Source: a virus
IMG/VR virus record: IMGVR_UViG_3300042554_001522
Coordinates: 1 to 33,523 of that record
Reading direction: 5' to 3' (one strand)
Length of the DNA stretch: 33,523 nucleotides
Below, piece by piece: positions 1 to 7,755 of the stretch (position 1 is its first letter; the number at the start of each line of letters is the position of its first letter). The notes under the pieces were generated by a model. That model did no database searches. It saw nothing but the letters and a program-made list of their open reading frames with translations, and was not told where the DNA came from. Both the position numbers and the translations under genes were made by a program.

Positions 1-53
1 TCCATAATATACTTTGAGTCTTTGAGAACGTTATATGTTTTGTTATTTTTCAT
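1..53 (-). CDS. N-terminal fragment of an unidentified protein, cut by the left edge
   Basis: An ATG at position 53 opens a reading frame with no stop for 17 codons (MKNNKTYNVLKDSKYIM) and runs off the left edge. It starts 11 nt after the Nudix stop codon, the same tight spacing seen elsewhere in this operon. No convincing Shine-Dalgarno sequence precedes it. The fragment is too short to identify, and it could be a chance open frame. Confidence 0.4.
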   Translation of the reverse strand, partial: MKNNKTYNVLKDSKYIM

Positions 54-64
54 AATAATAAATA

Positions 65-496
65 TCAGATTCTTTGTATTGCATCATAAATTTGTGAAGA
101 TATTGGTTTAGGAAGATTATCTTTTGTGAACCAATTGAAATCTTCATGCTCCCAATCTATTTTAACAAAAAATCGTTTTTTAACTTTATAGATAAAAAGA
201 AAATACATTCTATTATCTGTAAAGTATCTATTTATGCAAATAAGTTTTTCATTCGGAGGTATTTGATAAGTAGTTTCTTCAAAAAATTCTCTACGAGCAC
301 ATTGCTCCATTGACTCGAAGTTATTAACATCAGCTTCACCAGAAGGAACTGACCAATGGCCACCTAGATAGTGTGCCTTAGATGTTCTTTTTGTTAAGAG
401 AAATTCACCGGAAGTGGTCATAACAAGTACGCCAGCCGCTCCCGGTTTTATTACTCTTGATAATTCTTCTGGTGATATGTGATTTATGTTAGCCAT
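65..496 (-). CDS. Nudix hydrolase
   Basis: A 143-residue Nudix-fold protein. The Nudix box is visible at about residues 53-76: Gly53, Glu61, then REFFEE at 69-74, the metal-binding REUxEE core. The spacing between the box glycine and the first glutamate is two residues longer than the canonical GX5E. The HWSVPSGE stretch just before the box is typical of the family. Such enzymes cleave nucleoside diphosphates linked to another moiety, for example oxidised dNTPs, dinucleotides or NDP-sugars. The substrate here cannot be read from sequence. A role as a house-cleaning or sugar-nucleotide hydrolase for the nearby glycan genes is only inference. The ATG overlaps the preceding gene by 8 nt, suggesting coupled translation. 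Confidence 0.85.
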   Translation of the reverse strand: MANINHISPEELSRVIKPGAAGVLVMTTSGEFLLTKRTSKAHYLGGHWSVPSGEADVNNFESMEQCARREFFEETTYQIPPNEKLICINRYFTDNRMYFLFIYKVKKRFFVKIDWEHEDFNWFTKDNLPKPISSQIYDAIQRI

Positions 497-683
497 TTGA
501 TACGAACTCTAATGGATATTTCCCATTTTTTAATCTATTGTATACCATAATCAGTTCGACTTCGTTCATATCATCAAGGTGTTCTTTGCCAACAACCGAC
601 TGACACCATGACATGAATTTCTTGTCACCATCCCAAGATATTCCCAACCTATCTGCAATTTTATGTATATTTTTTGGAATCAT
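489..683 (-). CDS. Small hypothetical protein
   Basis: A 64-residue protein I do not recognise. It is mixed charged and hydrophobic with helix-favouring stretches (IHKIADRLGI; NEVELIMVYNRLKNG). It has no signal peptide, membrane span or obvious metal site. The ATG overlaps the stop of the preceding gene as ATGA, and its 3' end overlaps the Nudix start by 8 nt. It therefore very probably belongs to the same translationally coupled operon. No function is proposed. Confidence 0.65.
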   Translation of the reverse strand: MIPKNIHKIADRLGISWDGDKKFMSWCQSVVGKEHLDDMNEVELIMVYNRLKNGKYPLEFVSNG

Positions 684-859
684 TTTTTGTATGGGAACAT
701 ATCGTTTAGTTTCTGGCGTCTTTTATTGCAACCACAATCATCTTTACCGACTACATTTGCAACTGCCTCTGCTACCTTATCCAATCCAAATGTGTTTGTA
801 ATTTTAGCAACAGTATCACCTAAACCTGTTGATTTTTGATTTTTGTTCTCTTTACTCAT
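680..859 (-). CDS. Small protein with C-terminal DCGC motif
   Basis: A 59-residue protein when started at ATG 859. This start has AAGGTGG five bases upstream, better than the in-frame GTG at 868. The N-terminal half is polar and the middle is a predicted amphipathic helix (KVAEAVANVVG). The tail carries DCGC followed by a basic stretch and LNDMFPYKK. From memory, short phage proteins ending in a similar CGC...R..LN..FP pattern are common, but I cannot name the family. The two cysteines could bind a metal or form part of a capsid or tail peptide. It lies between the Dps-like gene and a small unknown gene. Confidence 0.6.
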   Translation of the reverse strand: MSKENKNQKSTGLGDTVAKITNTFGLDKVAEAVANVVGKDDCGCNKRRQKLNDMFPYKK

Positions 860-881
860 AATAACCACCTTTCAATTAGTT

Positions 882-1238
882 TTACTTTAATGTAATTAAA
901 TAACGAAGTTTATTAAATTCTGCCACCATTTCATCACGAATGTTAAGCAAGTCTGTATCTGTTTGTTGATTCAAAACGTTGTCCAAATTTAGTAAATATG
1001 ATATGGTTTCATCTATAAAGGATATAATATCTTTTTCATTTCGGTTGAAAAGTTTGAATGGAAGTGCCGGGACTCTACCGTATTTACCCATAAGAACTTC
1101 AACAAATCCATCGATCAATTTATTCATGGCACTATATGTTCTACCATATGCCTGGTGACGAGCGTATGATTTTGTTTGCCAATGAAAAAACCTCAATTGT
1201 GTTTGTATTGCAACTAGTGTGCTTGCGATTTCATGCAT
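882..1238 (-). CDS. Small helical Dps/ferritin-like protein
   Basis: A 118-residue, probably all-alpha protein. The first half resembles the Dps ferroxidase region: HW at residues 19-20, a second His at 28, then Asp43 and Glu47. The spacings are 9, 15 and 4 residues, against about 12, 15 and 4 in bacterial Dps. It is shorter than Dps (about 150-170 residues) and so lacks part of the four-helix bundle. I believe it belongs to a viral family of unknown function (DUF5856-like); this is recollection, not a search. The start is ATG 1238 with GGAG eight bases upstream. A promoter-like box lies 38 nt upstream, so it heads the left-most transcription unit. Confidence 0.6.
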   Translation of the reverse strand: MHEIASTLVAIQTQLRFFHWQTKSYARHQAYGRTYSAMNKLIDGFVEVLMGKYGRVPALPFKLFNRNEKDIISFIDETISYLLNLDNVLNQQTDTDLLNIRDEMVAEFNKLRYLITLK

Positions 1239-1275
1239 CCGTATACTCCAAAAATTAAAATCTGTATTCCAAATA

Positions 1276-1283
1276 TAAATATG
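1276..1283 (-). promoter_or_regulatory. Putative promoter -7 box (CATATTTA) of the left-most operon
   Basis: On the minus strand CATATTTATAT lies in the 47-nt gap between the GT2 gene and the Dps-like gene, 38 nt before ATG 1238. The overlapping TATATTTG also fits the Bacteroidetes TAnnTTTG box, and TTTG repeats occur upstream at plausible -33 positions. Six other intergenic gaps carry the same class of box at similar distances. Confidence 0.45.
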
Positions 1284-1285
1284 TT

Positions 1286-2599
1286 TTATTCAAACAAACA
1301 AGGTGGATTTTTTAATAAATTATCCAAATCCACATTTAATGATTTAAGAGATTCTATTTTATTATTTTTTTCGTTTATTTCAATTCTAAATGGTGCTGAT
1401 TCATAGACGCCAATATCAGTATTTGATATTACTTGATGGATATTTCTCAATAGATTGATAGATTCATTCAAATTATTTTCTAGATCAGAATATTTACAAT
1501 ACAAAATTATATCGTTTGAGAAGGTTGCATCGGTAGTATATCGTATTCTATTATCAAAATCTACTCTGTTGAATTTTTCCATAACACTATTCCAATGAGA
1601 TTTGGTATACTTCAATCTTAAATTGCTAAAATAATCGTGATTAAATTCAATTGATTTTTTTAAGTAGTCTGATACCATTTCGTCATTTAAGTATAAGTTT
1701 GAAACAAATGGTTCTATATTCATAAGAACATTAACATCAGCATACTTGTCTAAATCAATCAAAATACCAATATCATAAAAATAACTAACATCATGCCCAA
1801 ACTTTCCCCATTTACGAATGAATCTAAGTAACTCTTGATAATCAGCTCTACTTTGTAATTCATTTTTTATTTTAACCGAAGTGTCATTTTCCTTAAACCA
1901 ATCCTTGCCCCTAGATGAAATACAAGTAAAATGATAAACTGCGGTTTTCCAAGACTGTTGTAAGTTTATATCATTTAATTTACATCTAATGATAAAATCT
2001 GAATCCTCTCTTGAACATCTAAATTGTGTATCAAACCCTTTCATCTTTTCAAACCAAAGCTTTTTGTTCAAAGCAAAAGGTGCAAAATGTGCACCATCAA
2101 CTAATGGTCTATCTTCTTTTTGTAATTTTTCAACAAAGTTATCAAAAGATTTCATATTAAACAGTAAAGCATCTATGCCAAAATCCATCACTATTTTTTC
2201 AGGAGAAGGAGGATGTAATGGTGGTTCAATTCTAGTGAAAGACAATATAGTATTATCATCCTCCAAATCGTTTAATATCCATTTGTCTAAATCTTTACCA
2301 ACTACCATATCAGATTGAAGATAACATACAATATCATTTTTAGCAGCATCAAACATTATAGAAACATTTCTTTGACTACCAAATGGAAAACCTGTTTCGT
2401 TTCGATATATCTTCATGTTTGGAAATGCTTTTTTCTTTTCTATTAAACTTTCATATGTATTTTGATTATCAGAATCTATGAAAATTAATATCTCATGGTT
2501 TTCAATCTGAGTATTTCTTCTCAATGATTCTAATAATAATAAAGTGTAATCCTTTTCATTATTTGCAGTTGGTATGCAAAAAGTTATTGGTTTAATCAT
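1286..2599 (-). CDS. Family 2 glycosyltransferase with long C-terminal extension
   Basis: A 437-residue GT-A fold protein. The N-terminus (PITFCIPTANNEKDY) is the usual GT2 first strand. FIDSDNQ is at about 40-46, the metal/nucleotide-binding DXD equivalent is SDM at 96-98, and the acidic REDSD motif at 197-201 is where the catalytic base normally lies. About 200 further residues follow with no recognisable domain. It should transfer a sugar from a nucleotide donor; donor and acceptor are unknown. The ATG overlaps the upstream SDR gene by 8 nt, and it is the last gene of the glycan operon, followed by a new promoter-like box. The gene looks clearly AT-rich. Confidence 0.8.
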   Translation of the reverse strand: MIKPITFCIPTANNEKDYTLLLLESLRRNTQIENHEILIFIDSDNQNTYESLIEKKKAFPNMKIYRNETGFPFGSQRNVSIMFDAAKNDIVCYLQSDMVVGKDLDKWILNDLEDDNTILSFTRIEPPLHPPSPEKIVMDFGIDALLFNMKSFDNFVEKLQKEDRPLVDGAHFAPFALNKKLWFEKMKGFDTQFRCSREDSDFIIRCKLNDINLQQSWKTAVYHFTCISSRGKDWFKENDTSVKIKNELQSRADYQELLRFIRKWGKFGHDVSYFYDIGILIDLDKYADVNVLMNIEPFVSNLYLNDEMVSDYLKKSIEFNHDYFSNLRLKYTKSHWNSVMEKFNRVDFDNRIRYTTDATFSNDIILYCKYSDLENNLNESINLLRNIHQVISNTDIGVYESAPFRIEINEKNNKIESLKSLNVDLDNLLKNPPCLFE

Positions 2600-3437
2600 A
2601 TTGATTCCTTATACTATTGTATATTATTTTTATTGATTTCTGCAATCCTATAAAGTTTATTCCAATGTCAAAATAAGTTCCGATATAATCACTGTCTTTT
2701 GAATTTATTGTATTAACCGGGATATCATTCATTGATACTATTTCAACTTTATTATCGTCTAATTCATTTATCATGTTGAGTATATCTTTTAATCTAAAAG
2801 ATTTTTCATAGACACAATCTATTGTTTTTGGAAAACGTGTGTAATCTATTAAAAATTGATTTATCATTTTTGCTAAATCATCTATGTAAAAGAAATCCAT
2901 CAATTTATTTGAAAATAATGTCATTGGTAATCCATTTAATTTTCTCTCTATATTACCACGAATCAATCTATCTGGACTTTCATCAATCCCAAAACAATTA
3001 AATATTCTGAAATTATACATCTTATCTTCTATTAAACATAACTTGTTTATTACACTTTTTGACATACCATAGTAATCTATTGGGTATCTATCTTTTGAAT
3101 CACCGTTTATATCAAACCTTCTATCTAATTCTGCACCAGAACCAAATGTTATTATTTTATCAAAACAATGTTTATTTGATAAAAGATTATATGTCATCAA
3201 AATGTTTTTGTAAAACATTTCTTCCGTATCTGGTTTAGTTCTTCTCCCACCCTCAACGGCAGTATGTATTACTAAATCATATTGCTTATCTGAAAAGAAT
3301 TTTTTTGTAGATTCGTAATCTGTTAAATCTAAATCTTGTCTAGAAACAGTTTCTACTTTATATTGGTTCGATAAAATTTTTGATAGATTTCTTGCAATAA
3401 ATCCATTGCCGCCTGTTATTAAAATTTTAATACTCAT
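2592..3437 (-). CDS. Extended SDR, NAD-dependent epimerase/dehydratase family
   Basis: A 281-residue Rossmann protein. The dinucleotide-binding TGGNGFIA is at about 8-15, a catalytic-type Ser in FGSGAE at about 100, and YGMSK supplies the Tyr123/Lys127 pair. Overall it resembles NDP-sugar epimerases/reductases such as the GDP-fucose synthase or RmlD group. It is on the short side, which is more common for reductases than for 4,6-dehydratases. It overlaps the kinase-like gene as ATGA and the GT2 gene downstream. It probably performs a redox or epimerisation step on the sugar built by the cassette; the exact reaction is inference. Confidence 0.8.
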   Translation of the reverse strand: MSIKILITGGNGFIARNLSKILSNQYKVETVSRQDLDLTDYESTKKFFSDKQYDLVIHTAVEGGRRTKPDTEEMFYKNILMTYNLLSNKHCFDKIITFGSGAELDRRFDINGDSKDRYPIDYYGMSKSVINKLCLIEDKMYNFRIFNCFGIDESPDRLIRGNIERKLNGLPMTLFSNKLMDFFYIDDLAKMINQFLIDYTRFPKTIDCVYEKSFRLKDILNMINELDDNKVEIVSMNDIPVNTINSKDSDYIGTYFDIGINFIGLQKSIKIIYNSIRNQYD

Positions 3438-4384
3438 AAAAACTCATTAATATATTTAACCATTCCGATGTGTGTATTCTCAACAATATTTTTATCAACT
3501 TCTATTATTTTGTTAGGATATATTTCTAAAAAATATTCCGAAACAATCGGAATTTTTTTTGGTATTCCACCTGTTAATATAATTCTTCTTACTTTATTTT
3601 CGTCTATGAAATCAATATATTGATTTACATATGATTTGAAAACAGAAGACAATAAATTTTTAAATGTAAAATTACTTTCAGTTATTCCAGATATACTACC
3701 ACCCGATTTATACAAGTGTGCCTCTGGAAAATTATTCAAATTTATGTCCATAGAAGAATCGATAATATCACTTATGGTTAAAGATTTTGCAAAATCAAAA
3801 AAATCAATTCCTAAATCCTTAAAGAAATTTGAAAAAACATTTAATGATCTACCACTTGGTATAAAAGAATTTATAGACCGTTTTGTAATAACTTGAGATC
3901 CAGTTCCCATGTTTATTAAAACATCGTTGTCATCTAATTCAACAGACTTTATTACACATTGAGTATCACCTAAAGGACTATAAACCGGTATATCGTTTAG
4001 ATTTCCAATTACCCTAATATCGCTGATATATTCATTTGTATTAATATATTTTGCATGATGTTCGTGTACATGGAATGTATCTTCTTGAATAAACAAACCA
4101 CCAATCATACAAGATGATGATATTCCTTTTTTATTTGATTTCCAAGTATGATAAATATTTTCATCATAAAATCCACCAAGAATAGAACAAATAATTATAG
4201 CATCTATACCGATGTGGATATTTAATATTTCAAAAAGTATTTTTTTTAACTCATTTTTTGATATAGAGTTTACTTCTGAAAACGGAGATATTAAATTATT
4301 TGGATTGGTATATTCTTTTGTAATTCTGTTATATTCAACCGTTTTTATGAATGATGCACCAAAATCAATTAACAAATATCGCAT
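3434..4384 (-). CDS. Compact FGGY/sedoheptulokinase-like carbohydrate kinase
   Basis: A 316-residue protein of the ASKHA (actin-like ATPase/sugar kinase) fold. The phosphate-1 loop DFGASFIK is at 7-14. LGDTQ with the presumed catalytic Asp is at about 140, NMGTGSQV (phosphate 2) at 158-165, and the adenosine-site TGG at 271-273. The GDxQ and xGTGSQV stretches look most like the sedoheptulokinase side of the FGGY family. FGGY kinases are usually 450-550 residues with the Asp near 240-260, so the first domain is shortened by about 100 residues. Next to a sugar-phosphate cyclase it could phosphorylate a ketose or cyclitol. ROK-type or other ASKHA kinases are the alternative. It overlaps the cyclase gene by 20 nt. 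Confidence 0.65.
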   Translation of the reverse strand: MRYLLIDFGASFIKTVEYNRITKEYTNPNNLISPFSEVNSISKNELKKILFEILNIHIGIDAIIICSILGGFYDENIYHTWKSNKKGISSSCMIGGLFIQEDTFHVHEHHAKYINTNEYISDIRVIGNLNDIPVYSPLGDTQCVIKSVELDDNDVLINMGTGSQVITKRSINSFIPSGRSLNVFSNFFKDLGIDFFDFAKSLTISDIIDSSMDINLNNFPEAHLYKSGGSISGITESNFTFKNLLSSVFKSYVNQYIDFIDENKVRRIILTGGIPKKIPIVSEYFLEIYPNKIIEVDKNIVENTHIGMVKYINEFL

Positions 4385-5387
4385 TTACTCTTTCCATTAA
4401 ATTGTCATCTATTTCTGTTTCGGTGAATATTGTTTTTCCCGGTTCAACAACACGAATTAATGTTATAGAATTATTTGTAGATTTTTTATCAGTTCTTAAT
4501 CTATTAACAATCTCATTGATGTTCAAACTCTTTATTTTATCAATAGAAGTAAACCTCGATATTAATTTTGATATATCATCGTTATTATCGAATAATTTAT
4601 TCATTATCTCTATACCGATTAAAACTGCCTCACCGTGTGGAATTTCATAATCTGTCATTGGTTCTATCACATGACCGAATGAATGTCCGTAATTTAAAGA
4701 CTTTCTTTCTGACTTTTCAAATTCATCCATTTCTATTATTGATTTTTTTATAGAAAGCGAGTGATAAATTAATTCTTCCTCATTTATACTATCAATCATA
4801 TTGACATAGTATTCTCCACCTATTAAAAATAATTTTATTATTTCACCATATCCAGAAACAATATCTTTTTGTGATAGAGTTTTTAAAAAATTAATATCGA
4901 TAATAACCTCTTTCGGTGCAGAAAAAAGTGCAAGTTGATTCTTCTGTGAATTGAAATTTAATGCAGTTTTACCGCCTATACAACTATCACATTGTGAAAG
5001 CAATGTAGTTGGATAGAATACCCAATCTATCCCTCTTTTAAAAATTTTAGAAACAAATGCACCTATGTCTTGTAATATACCACCACCAATTACCACCAAT
5101 CTATTGCCTTTGTTAAAATTTATTGATAATAATTCTTGACAAATATTTAGAACAGTATCTATCGATTTGTTTTCTTCTAATGCATCGATTGATATTAACT
5201 TATCATGGTATATTCCATATAATTTACAAACGTTTGAATCTACCAACACCACGTCTAATGCATCGAATTTATTTTCAAAAGACTTAAATGAAACTAAATA
5301 ATCTTCTGGATGAGAATTTACATTAAAAGATTTTTTAAAATTTTCATCTACATTAAATTCTGTTTCGTTTATACTGAATGTTTTCAT
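4365..5387 (-). CDS. 3-dehydroquinate-synthase-type sugar phosphate cyclase
   Basis: A 340-residue member of the DHQ synthase superfamily. Visible in order: GGG at 101-103 (NAD binding), RGI at 118, PTTLLSQCDS at 126-135, GGKT at 138-141, GYGEIIK at 179-185, and NYGHSFGHVIE at 232-242. IPHGEAV follows at 249-255 and DKKS near the end. The metal ligands Glu182, His235 and His251, and the DHQS-like Arg228, Asn232 and His239, are all present. An NAD-dependent carbocycle-forming reaction is therefore likely. Being beside a kinase, a NeuB-type synthase and a TPP enzyme rather than shikimate genes, it probably acts on a special sugar phosphate. A DHQS, valiolone-type or amino-DHQS activity cannot be separated by eye. 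GGAA lies eight bases before ATG 5387. Confidence 0.8.
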   Translation of the reverse strand: MKTFSINETEFNVDENFKKSFNVNSHPEDYLVSFKSFENKFDALDVVLVDSNVCKLYGIYHDKLISIDALEENKSIDTVLNICQELLSINFNKGNRLVVIGGGILQDIGAFVSKIFKRGIDWVFYPTTLLSQCDSCIGGKTALNFNSQKNQLALFSAPKEVIIDINFLKTLSQKDIVSGYGEIIKLFLIGGEYYVNMIDSINEEELIYHSLSIKKSIIEMDEFEKSERKSLNYGHSFGHVIEPMTDYEIPHGEAVLIGIEIMNKLFDNNDDISKLISRFTSIDKIKSLNINEIVNRLRTDKKSTNNSITLIRVVEPGKTIFTETEIDDNLMERVNAIFVN

Positions 5388-5389
5388 AT

Positions 5390-6019
5390 TTAAATTCCAA
5401 TTAAACTATAACCACCATCTACTATAATATTTTGTCCTGTTATTGATTTATTTTCCAACAAAAGATATGAACAAATTTTTGCTATTTCTTTTGCATCAGT
5501 TAAACCAAGTGGAATATTTCTTTCCAATTCATTTATTCTTTCAAATGAATTGTTCTTTCTTGTCAATTTTGTATCTACAAATCCAGGTGATACCATGTTT
5601 ACTGCACATTTTTTTTCAGACATTTCTATTGCAAGAGTTTTTACTGCACCATATAATCCATGTTTAGAAATTGTGTAAGCAAGTCTTCCGGTTTTTGTCT
5701 CAGATGCATATAATGATCCGATTGCAATTATATTACTATTTGAATTGAAATTTATTTTTTTACACAATCTAATAAAACTAATCGTATTTACATTAATTAT
5801 ATTTATTAAATCATTATCAGAAGTATCTGTATAAGAATTTATTTTATTTATACCGGCACAATGTACCAAACCGCTTACATCATTAACATCCAATTCAAAA
5901 TCTTCTGAAAAATCTATTATATCAGAATTTAATTCTATTAATTCTATTGATTTGGATTTTAGATATTTAGATATTTCAGATCCTATTCCACCAGAACTTC
6001 CTGTTACTACTATCTTCAT
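5390..6019 (-). CDS. Classical short-chain dehydrogenase/reductase
   Basis: A 209-residue classical SDR. The cofactor loop TGSSGGIG is at 6-13, CAG at 54-56 stands for the usual NAG, and the catalytic Ser102, Tyr115 and Lys119 lie in GS and YTISK. PGFVDT follows, and the C-terminal VDGGY is typical. It should reduce a ketone or oxidise an alcohol on a sugar or cyclitol intermediate. I chose ATG 6019 because GGAG lies eight bases upstream and the start overlaps the TPP gene stop as TGATG; a TTG one codon earlier is possible. Between the TPP enzyme and the cyclase, it may reduce the product of either. Confidence 0.85.
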   Translation of the reverse strand: MKIVVTGSSGGIGSEISKYLKSKSIELIELNSDIIDFSEDFELDVNDVSGLVHCAGINKINSYTDTSDNDLINIINVNTISFIRLCKKINFNSNSNIIAIGSLYASETKTGRLAYTISKHGLYGAVKTLAIEMSEKKCAVNMVSPGFVDTKLTRKNNSFERINELERNIPLGLTDAKEIAKICSYLLLENKSITGQNIIVDGGYSLIGI

Positions 6020-7755
6020 CAAAATGTCTCCGATATAAACATATCCATGAGTGTTCCTGGAATAATTTTTCCATTTTCATCTAAGCCCTTATGTGTAACC
6101 TTTGGCTCATGTCTTTCTTTTGGATGAGTAAATACTTCAAGAATACATGAGTTTTCTTGTTTAATAAACCAGTCTAACATATCATCTATTTCCGCATTTG
6201 TTTTTATAGAATTGTATGGTATACCAAATGCATGTGAAATTGATTTGAAGTTTGGAATTGTTACACCATTATCTTTACCACTTGCAAATTCTTTACCATC
6301 AAAGAAAGATTCTTGTGTTAATTTTATAGAAAGATAACCGTCATTATTTACTATTATGGTTTTAACCGGTAGTTTATACCCAACTATTGTTTGTAGTTCT
6401 TGAATATTCATCATAATACTACCATCGCCTTCTATACATATCACCTGTTTTTTGTTGTTAGCAATACAAGCACCAATTGCAGCCGGTAATCCATATCCCA
6501 TACTGGCACATCCAACATTTGTAAATAATTTTTGATCCTTATTTATTTTGTAGTTTTGTAGTGTAACAACATGAGCGGTTCCATTACTTGTAACTATTGG
6601 CGTTTTATCAAATACATCAGAACATTTACTTATGAAATAATAAAAACTGGCATAATCTTTTAACTCCATATGTTTTTTATGATAATATTTCTGATCAATT
6701 CTTAATTTTTTCACATAATCTTGCCACTCATATATGCAATCTTTATACTGAATATTTTTTATGTCTTCAAAAAAAGTATTTAAATCTATGTTAAGTTTTA
6801 AATCTATTTTAAACTTATGTTTTGATATTTCATTATTATCTATATCAACCATTATTTTTTTTGAATTTGGTGAAAATTCATTTATATTATATCCAGTCAT
6901 TTTAACGGGCAATCTTGTACCTAGACAAATCAAAAGGTCAGAATTTTGAACTATTGTGTTTGATGATAACTGACCAAGTATTCCTATACGACCGGCGTAA
7001 TAATCATACGTATTGTCTACTGCATCAATACCTGAATGTGGACCGGTAACAACTGGTATACCGGTTTTATTTAAAAAATCATTAAGTTGTTCGTTAGTTC
7101 TAGATAAATTTATACCATTTCCAACAATTACCAATGGTCTTTTTGACTCATTAATCATTTCTGTGAATTTTTTTATATCTTCTTTGTTAATAGAAACATC
7201 GATTTTTTCATCCTTATATCTTTCACATCCATCCAAATTAATATCTGCACCTTGTATGTCTAATGGTATATCTATCCAAACAGGACCAGGTCTTCCGCTA
7301 TTTGAAATTTTATAGGCCTTTTCCAATTCATAATATATTTTATTAGGATCGGTTATCATTACAGAATATTTTGTCATATTCTTAACCGTTGATATAATAT
7401 CAAATTCTTGATCTCCAATCTGTCTACAACCAGTTCCATATGATATTTGGTTAATTGGGACTTGTCCGGAAATAATAATTGAAGGTATACTGTCTAACCA
7501 GAGCCCTAATAGTCCAGTCAATGCATTTGTTCCACCAGGTCCGGTTGTTACAATACTAGCACACATTTTACCATTCATGCGGGTATACCCCTCAGCTGCC
7601 ATAAGTGCACTCTGTTCATGGTGTGGGCAAAATACATCCATATCTGATTTACGTAGAGAATCTATAAGATGTATACACCCGCCACCGGAAATTGTAAATG
7701 TTGTGTCTATTCCATTATCCAATAAAAATTTTATTACAAAATCGGAAACTTTCAT
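6019..7755 (-). CDS. Thiamine-diphosphate enzyme of the acetolactate-synthase family
   Basis: A 578-residue protein with full three-domain ThDP architecture. The cofactor-activating Glu47 is in HHEQSALMAAEGY, TTGPGGTN at 70-77, and the GRPGPVWIDIP stretch closes the first domain. The Mg/ThDP motif GDGSIMMNIQEL starts at 443 and ends in VNNDGY. It lacks a companion regulatory subunit. Family members include acetolactate synthase, IolD and YerE, which attaches a two-carbon unit from pyruvate to a keto-sugar. In this context a carboligase making a branched or chain-extended sugar is the most attractive reading, but the acyl donor and acceptor are inferred. The start overlaps the NeuB-like stop as TAATG. 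Confidence 0.85.
   Translation of the reverse strand: MKVSDFVIKFLLDNGIDTTFTISGGGCIHLIDSLRKSDMDVFCPHHEQSALMAAEGYTRMNGKMCASIVTTGPGGTNALTGLLGLWLDSIPSIIISGQVPINQISYGTGCRQIGDQEFDIISTVKNMTKYSVMITDPNKIYYELEKAYKISNSGRPGPVWIDIPLDIQGADINLDGCERYKDEKIDVSINKEDIKKFTEMINESKRPLVIVGNGINLSRTNEQLNDFLNKTGIPVVTGPHSGIDAVDNTYDYYAGRIGILGQLSSNTIVQNSDLLICLGTRLPVKMTGYNINEFSPNSKKIMVDIDNNEISKHKFKIDLKLNIDLNTFFEDIKNIQYKDCIYEWQDYVKKLRIDQKYYHKKHMELKDYASFYYFISKCSDVFDKTPIVTSNGTAHVVTLQNYKINKDQKLFTNVGCASMGYGLPAAIGACIANNKKQVICIEGDGSIMMNIQELQTIVGYKLPVKTIIVNNDGYLSIKLTQESFFDGKEFASGKDNGVTIPNFKSISHAFGIPYNSIKTNAEIDDMLDWFIKQENSCILEVFTHPKERHEPKVTHKGLDENGKIIPGTLMDMFISETF

Noticed and set aside
4365-5387. Cyclase as a plain aroB for host aromatic amino-acid supply
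   Set aside because: No other shikimate gene is present and it is coupled to sugar kinase, TPP and NeuB-type genes. The active site cannot exclude DHQS activity, so the general cyclase call is kept.
6019-7755. True biosynthetic acetolactate synthase (ilvB)
   Set aside because: No small regulatory subunit or other branched-chain amino-acid gene is nearby, and the neighbours are sugar genes.
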